From the NCBI GenBank assembly GCA_022788205.1, contig JALEVQ010000118.1, forward strand, positions 1 through 58,253: a stretch of DNA of 58,253 nt, given 5' to 3'. Each line of letters starts with the position of its first letter. The stretch's first letter is position 1. Below the pieces are notes generated by a model that had not been told where the DNA came from, searched no databases, and saw only the letters and a list, made by a program, of their open reading frames with translations. The position numbers and the translations under genes are program-made. Of this stretch, positions 24,771 to 33,954 are shown piece by piece. This stretch comes from Robinsoniella sp. Its GTDB lineage: Bacteria; Bacillota; Clostridia; Lachnospirales; Lachnospiraceae.

Positions 24771-25955
24771 TTAGTTCAATCCCGGAAAATCTTCTGGAGT
24801 ATATCCGTTAAAATTAGCAGCCGGCACGATCGTTCCGTCTTTTACCAATGGATAAACCTCATCCAGTTTTGCCACTGTATCGTCAGAAAGCTGTTGTCTT
24901 CCTTCCTCTTTCACATATCCGGTAGAATCTGTGTCTGCTTTCAGCAGCACATTTCCTCCCTCAAAGGTTCCGTCCACAATCGCATTCAGCTGTTTCTCTA
25001 CGTTAGCATCCATCACTTTCAGCACAGAAGTCAGAATGATGTTTTCGTCTCCATTCACACCATCATCGTACTGGTCAACATCACATCCGATTACTTTGAC
25101 GCCTGTCGCTTCTTTTGCTGCCGTGAATACACCGTTGCCTGATCCGCCTGCTGCCACGAACAGAATGTCAACGCCTTCGCTGATCAGAGCATTTCCAACG
25201 ATTTTTCCTGTCGCCTCATCTGCAAAACTTCCGATGTAGTTTCCTCCTACATCTGTGCTTGTCACATCTGTTCCTGCGTAAGATGGAAGCTCTACGATCT
25301 CTGCCTCTGTTCCCAGGTTTGCGTTCGCATAATTGACACCGGACTCAAAACCATACTGATAGTTTACATTGGAAGGATATGCGATTCCGTTTACAACCGC
25401 TACTTTGTTTGTCTCTGTCTCAAGAGCTGCTGCAATACCTGCGAAAAATCCGCTCTCCTGCTCTGCAAATGTCATCGCATATACATTTTCAAGTTCTACA
25501 GTACTTCCCTCAGCATCTGTCGGATCAGAATCTACCAGGAGGAATTTCACATCTGGATTATCCTGAGCGATGCTTCCAATTCCTGCGAACTGGAATCCAC
25601 AGCATACAATGACATCATAGTCTGCCACAATATCAGCTACTGCCTGAAGTGCTGCGGCAGTATCTCCTGTCTCTTCCTTCACAGCCTGTACAGTGGAATC
25701 TGGATGAGATTCAATAAATTTCAGAATTCCTTCATAGTTATTCTGGTTAAAACTTCCGTCATCTACACCGGATGGACTGCTGACAATCGCAATCTTTAAA
25801 GCTTCTCCAGATTTTGTTGTATCTTCTGTGTTCTCTTCCACTTTCGCTTCTTCTGTCTGTGTCTCTGTCTGTGTTTCTTCTTTCTTGCCACATCCAGCTG
25901 TCATTGCAGCCACCATTGATACACACAGCAATACACTTACTATTCTTTTTTTCAT
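24771..25955 (-). CDS. BMP-family nucleoside-binding lipoprotein
   Basis: The 394-aa product has a lipoprotein signal peptide (MKKRIVSVLLCVSMVAAMTAGC, Cys22 being the lipidation site), an acidic Thr/Glu linker, and a BMP/PnrA periplasmic-binding-type domain: GVDDGSFNQNNYEGI, FAGIAAALET, FVAAGGSGNGVF and GCDVDQYDDG. PnrA/BmpA proteins bind purine nucleosides. The ATG at 25953-25955 has AAAAGGAGG 8 nt upstream; an ATG twelve codons earlier has no site. It has a near-consensus promoter (26026-26054) and precedes the ATPase and both permeases. The salvage enzymes on both sides suggest that the ligand is a modified adenosine or inosine. Confidence 0.92.
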   Translation of the reverse strand: MKKRIVSVLLCVSMVAAMTAGCGKKEETQTETQTEEAKVEENTEDTTKSGEALKIAIVSSPSGVDDGSFNQNNYEGILKFIESHPDSTVQAVKEETGDTAAALQAVADIVADYDVIVCCGFQFAGIGSIAQDNPDVKFLLVDSDPTDAEGSTVELENVYAMTFAEQESGFFAGIAAALETETNKVAVVNGIAYPSNVNYQYGFESGVNYANANLGTEAEIVELPSYAGTDVTSTDVGGNYIGSFADEATGKIVGNALISEGVDILFVAAGGSGNGVFTAAKEATGVKVIGCDVDQYDDGVNGDENIILTSVLKVMDANVEKQLNAIVDGTFEGGNVLLKADTDSTGYVKEEGRQQLSDDTVAKLDEVYPLVKDGTIVPAANFNGYTPEDFPGLN

Positions 25956-26025
25956 GAATAATCCTCCTTTTCTGCGCCTGTCGGCACACATTCATTTAGG
26001 GAAAACCCTTTTTTCGAATACTTTT

Positions 26026-26054
26026 ATTTTACTACGATTCGATTCATCTGTAAA
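26026..26054 (-). promoter_or_regulatory. Promoter of the BmpA-type transporter operon
   Basis: TTTACA (26049-26054), 17 nt, TAAAAT (26026-26031). The leader of about 65 nt contains GGGTTTTCCC and a TGTGCC-GACA-GGCGCA hairpin close to the ribosome binding site. I see no known riboswitch fold. Confidence 0.65.
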
Positions 26055-26104
26055 GAAACTTTCTCAACAAACCTTCATGCGCCATAACCGCACACACTGT
26101 AACG

Positions 26105-27184
26105 CTATCCGACAAATTTCTCTCCATCCTGAAGCAGCACAGCTAAACTTTTTTCGTATGGAGCGCGGCAAATACCATGTTCTGTCACAATCGCGCTGAT
26201 CAGGCTGTGATCTGTCACATCGAATGCCGGATTGTAGCATTTCACATCAGCCGGCGCCATCGGCTCACGATAAAATTTGCTTTTTATTTCCTCTGGATTG
26301 CGCTGCTCGATCACGATCTCATCCCCGTTTTTGCACGACAGATCGATCGTAGACGTCGGTCCCAGCACATAAAATGGAATCCCATAATGTTTTGCCAGAA
26401 TCGCCACACCGCTTGTGCCAATCTTGTTCGCCGTGTCTCCGTTAGCGGCCACACGGTCACATCCAACGAAGCATGCCTGCACCCATCCGTTTTTCATCAC
26501 AATACTTGCCATGTTGTCACAGATCAGTGTCACGTCAATCCCGTCTTTCTGCAACTCATAGGAAGTCAAGCGGGCACCTTGCAGAAGCGGTCTTGTCTCA
26601 TCCGCAAACACATGAAAATTCATGCCCTTTTCCTTCCCCAGAAAAAGAGGTCCTAGCGCTGTCCCATATTTCGATGTCGCGAGTGGTCCTGCATTGCAAT
26701 GTGTCAAGACACCATCCCCATCTTTCAAAAGTGATAATCCATATTCCGAAATCTTTCTGCACATCTCGATATCTTCCTGCTGAATCTTCTTTGCCTCCTG
26801 CTTTAAGATCTCCACCACTTCCGGGACATTTTTCTCTCTGTTTGACAGGAAAGTCCGTTCCATTCGATTGAGCGCCCAGCTCAAATTCACCGCTGTCGGG
26901 CGGGAAGAATTCAAATATTCCTTCTCTTCTCTCAGATCTTTTTCGAACTGCTCCATCGGCTGATCTTCCTTCGCTTTCGCCAGACAATAGTAACAATACG
27001 CCGCACAGATGCCTATCGCAGGAGCTCCTCTGACCTTTAACTCAAAGATCGCATCATACATCTGTCTCAACGTCTTCAGCTCCAAATATTCCACCACATT
27101 CGGCAGCTTTGTCTGATCCACAATCAGCACACTTTTTTCTCCTTCTGCAAGGAGTACGTTTTCTGCGCCAAATTCGTTCTTCAT
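26105..27184 (-). CDS. mtnA: S-methyl-5-thioribose-1-phosphate isomerase
   Basis: MtnA isomerises methylthioribose-1-phosphate (or 5-deoxyribose-1-phosphate) to the ribulose form. The 359-aa protein shows [14 protein letters not shown] at about residues 50-63, [19 protein letters not shown] with the catalytic Cys, and [18 protein letters not shown] with the catalytic Asp, which together separate MtnA from eIF2B subunits. The ATG follows TTAGGAGGTAAAA. It stands between the zinc dehydrogenase gene and the nucleoside importer. Deaminase, PNP and MtnA in one cluster give a route from methylthio- or 5'-deoxyadenosine to the ribulose phosphate; the aldolase needed next is not in the window. Confidence 0.95.
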   Translation of the reverse strand: MKNEFGAENVLLAEGEKSVLIVDQTKLPNVVEYLELKTLRQMYDAIFELKVRGAPAIGICAAYCYYCLAKAKEDQPMEQFEKDLREEKEYLNSSRPTAVNLSWALNRMERTFLSNREKNVPEVVEILKQEAKKIQQEDIEMCRKISEYGLSLLKDGDGVLTHCNAGPLATSKYGTALGPLFLGKEKGMNFHVFADETRPLLQGARLTSYELQKDGIDVTLICDNMASIVMKNGWVQACFVGCDRVAANGDTANKIGTSGVAILAKHYGIPFYVLGPTSTIDLSCKNGDEIVIEQRNPEEIKSKFYREPMAPADVKCYNPAFDVTDHSLISAIVTEHGICRAPYEKSLAVLLQDGEKFVG

Positions 27185-27243
27185 TTTTACCTCCTAATAC
27201 ACCTTCTTCTTACGCCTCTGCACGCCCACTCCTAAAACTGCTT

Positions 27244-28176
27244 CTACTCAGAAATCGAAAAACCTGCCTTGAATGCCTTGGACGAAAATGCTTTTTCAAA
27301 ATTTTCCAAACTGTACAATTCGATGTCCGGCAATGTGACTCGCCGTTTTCGAAGCAGATTCAGCGCCGGCTCAAATGGACCGCAGCGACTTCCCTTGATG
27401 GTAATCTCATGGACCACAAAATCACTCATATTGATCGAGACTTCCCCGGCATAAGTACTCTTCAGTACGATGGTTCCCTGATGTCTCACAATCTGCTTTG
27501 CGATCTGGATCCCTTCCTTTGAACCCGATGCCTCGATCACCACCTCATATGTGTCATCCGGATCCAGCATCACATTGGCATATGGACGAAACTTTTCTAA
27601 TTTTTCTTCATGGTGACCGATCACAGTCAGGTTGACCCCAGTCATCGCCACCACCTGCGCGATCAGAAATGCAAGTCTTCCATCCCCGATGATTGCACAA
27701 TTATTCTCTGGTTTCAGATGAACCTGCGATGGAATCTCCAGCGCCGCAGCGAGAGGTTCCGTAAAAATCGCCAGCTCTGTCGGCAAATCCCACGGGACAA
27801 CATGGAGCAGATGTGTGTCGATTGTCATATACTCTGCAAAACATCCATCTTTATCTGCAAGCCCGATCACTTTTCTCTCCACACAATGTTTCTCCCTGCC
27901 GCTTTTACAGTACACACAGTGACCACACCCGGCATTCAGTTCTCCAACGACGCGTTTTCCTATCAGAGATTCCTGATCCGATTCTTCCACCACGCCCACA
28001 AATTCATGTCCCATCACCCCGACAAAGTCAGGCTTATATCCCTTTAAAACTTCTTTATCCGTACTGCAGACAGCACTCATCAAAATACGCACAAGACTCT
28101 GCTTTGGACCCGGAACCGGCTTCTCATAGTCATCGCGGAACACTGCCTTTTCTCCGTCAAAATAGATTGCTTTCAT
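27244..28176 (-). CDS. Zinc-dependent MDR-family dehydrogenase
   Basis: The 310-aa protein belongs to the medium-chain dehydrogenase/reductases. The catalytic zinc site is in AVCSTD (Cys37) and MGHEFVGVVEE; the structural zinc loop is CGHCVYCKSGREKHC (about 89-103). The nucleotide fold follows with AIIGDGRLAFLIAQVVAMTG. It is shorter than typical alcohol dehydrogenases (340-350 aa). The ATG follows AGAAGGTGAGAAACAT. It lies between PNP and mtnA, with gaps of 43 and 59 nt. In dihydroxyacetone-phosphate shunts an alcohol dehydrogenase reduces the aldehyde released from methylthio- or deoxyribulose phosphate; that substrate is inferred here. A sugar or threonine dehydrogenase is possible. Confidence 0.8.
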   Translation of the reverse strand: MKAIYFDGEKAVFRDDYEKPVPGPKQSLVRILMSAVCSTDKEVLKGYKPDFVGVMGHEFVGVVEESDQESLIGKRVVGELNAGCGHCVYCKSGREKHCVERKVIGLADKDGCFAEYMTIDTHLLHVVPWDLPTELAIFTEPLAAALEIPSQVHLKPENNCAIIGDGRLAFLIAQVVAMTGVNLTVIGHHEEKLEKFRPYANVMLDPDDTYEVVIEASGSKEGIQIAKQIVRHQGTIVLKSTYAGEVSINMSDFVVHEITIKGSRCGPFEPALNLLRKRRVTLPDIELYSLENFEKAFSSKAFKAGFSISE

Positions 28177-28219
28177 ATGTTTCTCACCTTCTTCGCAATA
28201 TCTGCTGACCTATTCTCTC

Positions 28220-29062
28220 TCATTTTCCCTCGAGAAGTTTGTTGGCACCTACAATGGTTTTTGTCACCAATTGTTTAAAAAGCGGTGCCACGCGGTCCGC
28301 TGTCTCCTGCACCTCGATATGTGTCAAAGGCTGATCGGTCATGCCGCATCCAAGGTTGGAGATACAAGAAATACCACAGATTTTCATACCCATATGATTT
28401 GCCGCGATCGCCTCACATGCTGTGCTCATGCCGACCGCATCTCCGCCCAGAATCCGGCACATTCTCACTTCAGCCGGCGTCTCAAAATTCGGACCAGAAA
28501 GCTGCACATAAGTTCCTTCCTTCAATGGAATGTCAAGCTCTCTTGCTGCACAGCGTATCACTTCCTGAAGATCTTTATCATAAATCTCACTCATATCCGG
28601 GAAACGCTCTCCCAATTTTTCCTCATTCGGACCGATCAAAGGAGACGGGACAAAATTGCTGATCTGATCTGTAATCATCATAAAATCTCCAGCTTTGAAA
28701 TCAAAATTCACGCCTCCGGCAGCGTTTGTCAAAAATAAAATCTCTGCCCCCAGCAGTCTCATCAGGCGGGTCGGCAATACCACATCACTGATCGGATATC
28801 CCTCATAATAATGAACTCTGCCTTGCATAATGACAACCGGAACATTCTCTACATATCCAAAAAGGAAACGCCCTTTGTGTCCTGCCACCGTGGAGACAGG
28901 AAAACCTTCGATTTCATGGTAATCCAGCACTTGTTCAATCTGAATACTGTCTCCATAATCTCCCAGTCCAGATCCCAGCACCAGTGCAACCTTCGGCACA
29001 AAGTCAATCTTTTTTTTGACACTCTCAAAACATGTCATCAATTTTTCATATACCTGATTCAT
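28220..29062 (-). CDS. Purine nucleoside phosphorylase (PunA type)
   Basis: The 280-aa enzyme cleaves inosine, guanosine or related nucleosides with phosphate. Family motifs: VALVLGSGLGDYGD with the phosphate-binding Ser (about 26-39), GRVHYYEGYP, LTNAAGGVNFDFKAGDFMMITDQISNF, the purine-site LSGPNFETPAEVRM, and GMSTACEAIAANHMGMKICGISCISN. It is of the trimeric PNP/MTAP class. Residues alone do not show whether it prefers inosine or 5'-methylthioinosine; the deaminase in the cluster favours an inosine-type substrate. It is the first gene of the cluster, ATG after AAAGGAGGAAATC. A TATACT box about 35 nt upstream is the best promoter hint, with no good -35. Confidence 0.9.
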   Translation of the reverse strand: MNQVYEKLMTCFESVKKKIDFVPKVALVLGSGLGDYGDSIQIEQVLDYHEIEGFPVSTVAGHKGRFLFGYVENVPVVIMQGRVHYYEGYPISDVVLPTRLMRLLGAEILFLTNAAGGVNFDFKAGDFMMITDQISNFVPSPLIGPNEEKLGERFPDMSEIYDKDLQEVIRCAARELDIPLKEGTYVQLSGPNFETPAEVRMCRILGGDAVGMSTACEAIAANHMGMKICGISCISNLGCGMTDQPLTHIEVQETADRVAPLFKQLVTKTIVGANKLLEGK

Positions 29063-29300
29063 GATTTCCTCCTTTATTCTGCGCTTTTGCCTTATCAGTA
29101 TAACAAAAATTACAAGCTTTGCACACCCTGCTCTTTTTGTATCGCCCTTCTATGTCTTATTGTATCACACCACATCTCTGAAATACATACAAGATCACAA
29201 AAAATTTTTATCTCGTTTGCACTTTGAAAATGTCAGCAGGGTATTATAGACGCCATCCTTACCGAATTCTTATCAGACACACCTATACACCGTAATCAAT

Positions 29301-29337
29301 AAAAAAAGACGGGAATCTCCCGAAAGAGACTCCCGCC
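29301..29337 (-). terminator. Terminator of the M42 peptidase gene
   Basis: On the minus strand GGCGGGAGTCTC pairs with GAGATTCCCGTC (12 bp, two G-U) and is followed by seven Ts. It closes the Dpp/creatininase/M42 operon. The remaining bases to the PNP gene (29063-29300) are AT-rich and hold no gene that I can support. Confidence 0.9.
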
Positions 29338-29343
29338 AAAAAC

Positions 29344-30420
29344 TTAAAAGGATTGGATAATGTCTTGATTGATGGCACGTAAAATTTCACATGCCAGTTT
29401 AATTCCATTCTCATAATCTGCATATGCAGAAATTCCATAATGAGTGTGAGCATAGCGAACCGGAATACCGATGACAATCGTCGGAACTCCCTCGCCGGAT
29501 AAGTGAATATTGGCTCCGTTTGTGCTGCCGCCGCTTCTGACTGCATCCTGAACCGGAATCCCCTTTTCCTCTGCCATCGCCAGCGCATATCTCTGAAAAC
29601 GTGGATTCGTAATCATTCTGGCATCCACATGGCGAAGCATTGGTCCTCTCTTGATCGCAGTCTGAACCATATAAGGCTCCACACAAGTGTCGTCTGCCGG
29701 GCATCCCTCAAACACAATCGCCAGGTCTGGATGAACAACTCTCGAAGTGATCACGGAACCTCTCGTTCCCACTTCCTCCTGTGTACAGCATGCTCCTACA
29801 ATGTCCACATTCAACTCCTCCCCCTGAAGTTCTTTCAAAGTGTCCATGATAGAAGCACAGCCCAGTCGACAGTCGAAACTTTTTCCGACCATCAGATCAT
29901 GCTTTTCATCATAGCGGAATGTCACATCCGGCACAATCGGTTCTCCGATGCGAATATGGAAGTTCTCAATCGCATCTTCTCTCGAGATCGCTCCCACATC
30001 GACAGACATACTTGAAAATTCCAGCGGTGCTTTTCTCTCCGCCTCTGTCATGTAGTGAGGCGGCTTGCTTGCCACAATTCCCGGAATATATTCCCCGTCA
30101 GCGTTGCGCACCCATACTTTGTGCGCCGGCACATTTGAAGTTACCCATCCGCCAAGAGGGATAAAGCGCAGTGTTCCATCTGGTTTGATTGCCTGAACCA
30201 TAAAGGCAACTTCATCGCTGTGTGCATCCAGCTGCACAACCGGGCGATTTCCTTTGTTTTCGTTGCGGTAAATATAAAAATTTCTTAAATGATCTTCCTT
30301 TAATGTGCCAAGTCCTTCTGCATATCTGCGGAATACTTCCACTACCGCATCCTCAAAGCCCGGTGCTCCGTTTGCATTGGAAATATCCGCGATCATCTGT
30401 AAACTTTTTTCTTTCTCCAT
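29344..30420 (-). CDS. M42 family metallopeptidase (glutamyl aminopeptidase-like)
   Basis: M42 enzymes are cytoplasmic dodecameric di-zinc or cobalt aminopeptidases that trim short peptides. The 358-aa protein shows the metal motif QLDAHSDEVAF (His67), a later DCRLGCAS region, the catalytic Glu pair in CCTQEEVGTRG, the Asp/Glu ligand VFEGCPADD, and the C-terminal His in RYAHTHYGI. The ATG follows AAGGGGAATACC. It is the last gene of the operon with the peptide-type importer and the creatininase-family enzyme, and ends at a strong terminator. The context suggests that it cleaves an imported peptide or a product of the hydrolase. Confidence 0.92.
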   Translation of the reverse strand: MEKEKSLQMIADISNANGAPGFEDAVVEVFRRYAEGLGTLKEDHLRNFYIYRNENKGNRPVVQLDAHSDEVAFMVQAIKPDGTLRFIPLGGWVTSNVPAHKVWVRNADGEYIPGIVASKPPHYMTEAERKAPLEFSSMSVDVGAISREDAIENFHIRIGEPIVPDVTFRYDEKHDLMVGKSFDCRLGCASIMDTLKELQGEELNVDIVGACCTQEEVGTRGSVITSRVVHPDLAIVFEGCPADDTCVEPYMVQTAIKRGPMLRHVDARMITNPRFQRYALAMAEEKGIPVQDAVRSGGSTNGANIHLSGEGVPTIVIGIPVRYAHTHYGISAYADYENGIKLACEILRAINQDIIQSF

Positions 30421-30434
30421 GGTATTCCCCTTAA

Positions 30435-30457
30435 GAAGCGGACAAAATGTCCGCTTC
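30435..30457 (-). other. Hairpin just upstream of the M42 peptidase gene
   Basis: GAAGCGGACA and TGTCCGCTTC form a perfect 10-bp stem with a 3-nt loop. No T-run follows and the M42 ribosome binding site comes only a few bases later. It may be a transcript-processing or translation-control structure between the creatininase and M42 genes. Confidence 0.6.
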
Positions 30458-30524
30458 CATTGATGTTTATTTTTGTAATTCTTTTATCACTGCTTTATCA
30501 TTGTTCCCGTTTCGTCTTAAGAAA

Positions 30525-31286
30525 TTATAACTGCACTTTGCGGAATTCCTCGATAAAATCGGCGATATAGTCAGCTGTTGTCTGGAGCATTTTTTCTCCC
30601 CATTCAATCGTAGCTTTCTTCGGATGATCTGGCCCGATCCAGCCATTGTCGGTCACATTTGGAGTGGATCTCAGCACCTCCACTTCCACTCCTTTGAATT
30701 TCACAGTGCGAAATCCTGTTGCGACAAGATTTTCTGAGAGATCCTTAAGTTTCAGCGGCTCATCGGTCAATTCGTCATAGTCAATCAGATCTGGATTTAC
30801 ACCCATAATACCGGCTGTCTCCTCAGCTCCACCGTGACCGCCTTTCCATGCCGGATCCATATCCCATGCCATCAACCACCAGTTCAGCATGACTACAAGA
30901 GCACCTTTCTTTTCAAACTCCAAACCAATACGCTCAATCGTCTTGATGTTGCCGCCGTGACCATTTAAAATCAAGATTTTTCTTGCTCCATGGTCATATA
31001 AATTTTCTACTACTTTGTACAAAAACTGATACAACACTTCTGTCCCAATATTGATCGTTCCCGGAAATGGAGCTAAGGATTCACATGCGCCATATGGAAT
31101 GGTAGGGGCAATCAGAATATCACTTTTTTGTTCCAACAATTCCACGATTTTATTTGGAATCAATGTGTCGGTTCCAAGCGGCATATGACGTCCATGACAC
31201 TCGGTACTTCCGATTGGAATCAGCACCATGTCACTTTCTTTAAAATATTTCTCAGCTCTTGGCCAAGTAATGTTCTCTAATCTCAT
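30525..31286 (-). CDS. Creatininase-family amidohydrolase
   Basis: The family includes creatininase, FAPy deformylase and related enzymes that open or cleave amides. The 253-aa protein shows IPIGSTECHGRHMPLGTD with metal ligands Glu29, His31 and Asp40, NGHGGN near residue 110, and GGHGGAEETAG, the usual set. Creatine is not an obvious substrate in this context. It is downstream of a Dpp-type importer and upstream of an M42 aminopeptidase, so it probably acts on an imported cyclic amide or peptide. ATG with AAAGGAAGGATAGACAGGC upstream. Confidence 0.88.
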   Translation of the reverse strand: MRLENITWPRAEKYFKESDMVLIPIGSTECHGRHMPLGTDTLIPNKIVELLEQKSDILIAPTIPYGACESLAPFPGTINIGTEVLYQFLYKVVENLYDHGARKILILNGHGGNIKTIERIGLEFEKKGALVVMLNWWLMAWDMDPAWKGGHGGAEETAGIMGVNPDLIDYDELTDEPLKLKDLSENLVATGFRTVKFKGVEVEVLRSTPNVTDNGWIGPDHPKKATIEWGEKMLQTTADYIADFIEEFRKVQL

Positions 31287-31309
31287 GCCTGTCTATCCTT
31301 CCTTTTCTG

Positions 31310-32869
31310 TTACTTTAATACTTTTACCTGATCCAGCTTGTGGTATCCGATCGGATCCATCACAAAGTTTTCTACCTTGTTGCTGGAACCTGCTGTGATA
31401 TTGTTGTAGTAAATTGGTGCATTGTTGTTGATCTCTTTCAGCTTCACTGAGAGTTTTCCATAAGCATCCATTCTGACAGCTTCATCTGTGCTTGTACGTC
31501 CGATTTCAACCAGTTCATCTACCTCTGGATCAGCCAAGAAAGTACGGTTTCCTGCAGGTCCCTGCTGGCTGGAGTGCTCCAGTGAATAGTAGGTGTAATC
31601 TGCATCTCTTGTAGAAGTTACCCATCCAAAGTAGCCCATATCATGCTCACCGTTTGAAGTAGCCTGAATAAAGCTTCCGAATTCCATCACTTCAACGCTG
31701 CAGTTGATTCCGATATCCATCAGCATTGCCTGGATTGCCTGGCAAGCTTCAATACGTGTCTGGTTATCATTTACCCAGATGCTGGTGTCAAAACCGCTAG
31801 CGTATCCAGCCTCAGCAAGCAGTTCTCTTGCCTTTTCTGGATTGTACTCATAAGCTCCTGGGCTTACATATCCATATACTGCCGGAGCGATGATTGCATC
31901 TGCTGCCTGACCTGCACCACATGCGATGGTCTCAATCAACAGTTCACGGTCGATTGCGAGGTTGATTGCCTCTCTGACTTCTGGAATGTTAAATGGCTCT
32001 TTGTTCATGTTCATAGAGATATAGTAGCATGTCAAAGATGGAGCATCATACAGTGTCAGATCTGGATTTTCCTCAATTTTGGAGATATCGTTCGGCAGGA
32101 TATCGTAAGCAAGATCAATTTCTCCTGTCTCAAGAGCGATGGTTCTCTGTGCTGCCTCTGGGATGACTTTCATAACCAGGTTCTTTGTTGCAGCTTCTCC
32201 AGCATAGTAGTCTTCAAATGCTTCCAGTTTCACAGAGTCGCCCTGTTTCCACTCTACAAATTTGTATGGACCAGATCCGATTGGATGCTGACGGAATCCT
32301 TCCTCGTCTGCTTCTACAACTGCTTTTGGAACAATTGCGGTAAATGGTACGGATAAGTTACGAAGAGCCGGAGCATATGGAGCTTTCAGGTTTACAATTA
32401 CTGTATAGTCATCTACTACTTCTACGCTGTCAACAAAATCGATAACGTAAGATACTGCTGCAGAATTGATTGCTCTCTCAATGGAGAATTTTACATCCTC
32501 TGCCGTCAGATCAGAGCCATCATGGAATTTGATTCCCTGTCTAATCTTGAAAGTGTAAGAAGTGTCAGAAGTCTGCTCCCATGACTCAGCGATCTGTGGC
32601 TCTACCTCATTTGTTACCGGGTTTACTACAGTCAGAGTATCAAAAATCTGATCAGTTACTTCTACTGCTGGAGTCTCTTTTCCCTGATGTGGGTCCATTG
32701 ATGTAACATCTGCTCCCTGTCCCCAGATCAGAGTGTCTTTGTATTCCCCTTCTGCGACGGTTTCCACATCATTTCCTACTACAGTTGCCTCTGCTGCAAA
32801 CACGTTCATAGAGCAGATCATCGCTGCTGTCATAGACAGTGCAATCCCTTTTTTTACTACATTTTTCAT
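31310..32869 (-). CDS. Family 5 ABC transporter substrate-binding protein
   Basis: The 519-aa product is a large peptide/nickel-type binding protein. Its signal peptide (MKNVVKKGIALSMTAAMICSMNVFA) lacks a lipobox and probably ends at AEA, so the protein may not be lipid-anchored, which is unusual for a Firmicute importer. Core motifs: SMDPHQGKETPAVEV, YTFKIRQGIKFHDGSDLTAEDVKFSIERA, IGSGPYKFVEWKQGDSVKLEAF and INLAIDRELLIE. The ATG at 32867-32869 has AAAGGAGGAAAAGAA directly upstream; an earlier in-frame ATG (32911) has no site. It follows both ATPases, with a GCAAGGCG / CGCCTTGC hairpin (32908-32935) in the 107-nt gap. Confidence 0.92.
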   Translation of the reverse strand: MKNVVKKGIALSMTAAMICSMNVFAAEATVVGNDVETVAEGEYKDTLIWGQGADVTSMDPHQGKETPAVEVTDQIFDTLTVVNPVTNEVEPQIAESWEQTSDTSYTFKIRQGIKFHDGSDLTAEDVKFSIERAINSAAVSYVIDFVDSVEVVDDYTVIVNLKAPYAPALRNLSVPFTAIVPKAVVEADEEGFRQHPIGSGPYKFVEWKQGDSVKLEAFEDYYAGEAATKNLVMKVIPEAAQRTIALETGEIDLAYDILPNDISKIEENPDLTLYDAPSLTCYYISMNMNKEPFNIPEVREAINLAIDRELLIETIACGAGQAADAIIAPAVYGYVSPGAYEYNPEKARELLAEAGYASGFDTSIWVNDNQTRIEACQAIQAMLMDIGINCSVEVMEFGSFIQATSNGEHDMGYFGWVTSTRDADYTYYSLEHSSQQGPAGNRTFLADPEVDELVEIGRTSTDEAVRMDAYGKLSVKLKEINNNAPIYYNNITAGSSNKVENFVMDPIGYHKLDQVKVLK

Positions 32870-32907
32870 TTCTTTTCCTCCTTTAAAATGATTTATGTAA
32901 GCCGCAT

Positions 32908-32935
32908 GCAAGGCGGACAGATATCATCGCCTTGC
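32908..32935 (-). other. Intercistronic hairpin before the binding-protein gene
   Basis: GCAAGGCG and CGCCTTGC form a perfect 8-bp stem with a 12-nt loop, followed by no T-run. Hairpins at the 5' side of binding-protein genes can protect that part of the transcript. This use is inferred. Confidence 0.45.
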
Positions 32936-32976
32936 CTTTCCCTCAAAACACTTTGTGTTCTTTTGCGGTTTCCATC

Positions 32977-33945
32977 TTACTTTTTCTCTGCCAAGATACA
33001 TGACACGAAATGTCCTGGCTCAATCTCGCGCAGAATCAAATCTTCGCCAACGCACTTTTCTGTCGCGTACGGGCATCTCTTTGCGAAACGGCATCCCTTT
33101 GGCGGATCGATCGGCGAAGTGATCTCACCTTCCATCGGAATTCGCTCGATCGGATAATCTGGATCCGGAATCGGAATCGCAGATAGCAATGCTTTCGTGT
33201 ACGGATGACACGGATTCTGGAATAGCAGATCAGCAGGTGCTTTCTCCACCATCTGTCCCAGATACATTACCAGGATGTCATTTGAAAAATGCTTTACAAC
33301 TGACAAATCATGTGTGATAAACAGATACGTCAATCCCAATTCATCCTGCAGATCCTGCATCAGGTTGAGAATCTGCGCCTGAATGGACACATCCAGAGCC
33401 GATACCGGCTCATCACAGACGATAAACTTTGGCTTGAGCGCAAGTGCTCTGGCAATTCCGATACGCTGTCTTCTTCCGCCGTCAAGCTCATGCGGGTAAG
33501 AATTGACGAGACGTTTAGCAAGTCCTACCAGTTCCATCAACTCATTGACACGTTTCTGCAGCGCCTCCTTGTCTTTTTTGCTGTATAATTTCTGCACAAG
33601 CAAAGGCTCTGCGATCGCCTCGCTGACTGTCATTCTCGGATTTAAGGAAGCAAATGGATCCTGAAAGATAATCTGCATATCTTTTCTCAGTGCCTTCATC
33701 TGCTGTTTGTTGTATTCAAAAATATTCTGCCCCTGAAAAAATACTTTTCCATCTGTTCTCTCATGAAGTCTCAAGATGGTACGTCCCATCGTTGATTTTC
33801 CACATCCGGATTCTCCTACGACTCCCAGGGTCTCCCCCTCTTTGATGCTGAAGTTGATACCATCCACCGCATGAAGCACACCACCCGGGGTGTAAAAGTA
33901 TTTCTTCAGATTTTCTACCCGAAGGATTTCTTTTTTCTCTCCCAT
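32977..33945 (-). CDS. Dpp/Opp-type ABC transporter ATP-binding protein (DppF type)
   Basis: The 322-aa ATPase shows VGESGCGKSTMGRTILRL (Walker A), the LDGGRRQRIGIARAL signature (LDGG where LSGGQ is usual), FIVCDEPVSALD (Walker B) and the oligopeptide C-terminal extension with CRFAKRCPYATEKC, a cysteine motif that holds an iron-sulfur cluster in some relatives. It is the partner of the DppD-type ATPase 9 nt upstream. ATG after ATAGGAGGAAAGC. Confidence 0.93.
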   Translation of the reverse strand: MGEKKEILRVENLKKYFYTPGGVLHAVDGINFSIKEGETLGVVGESGCGKSTMGRTILRLHERTDGKVFFQGQNIFEYNKQQMKALRKDMQIIFQDPFASLNPRMTVSEAIAEPLLVQKLYSKKDKEALQKRVNELMELVGLAKRLVNSYPHELDGGRRQRIGIARALALKPKFIVCDEPVSALDVSIQAQILNLMQDLQDELGLTYLFITHDLSVVKHFSNDILVMYLGQMVEKAPADLLFQNPCHPYTKALLSAIPIPDPDYPIERIPMEGEITSPIDPPKGCRFAKRCPYATEKCVGEDLILREIEPGHFVSCILAEKK

Positions 33946-33954
33946 GCTTTCCTC

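Noticed and set aside
25956-26104. Purine riboswitch in front of the nucleoside-binding lipoprotein gene
   Set aside because: The leader after the promoter is only about 65 nt and has no purine aptamer core; only small hairpins were seen.
29063-29300. A small RNA gene in the AT-rich gap upstream of the PNP gene
   Set aside because: Only scattered -10-like boxes were seen, with no convincing promoter plus terminator pair on either strand.
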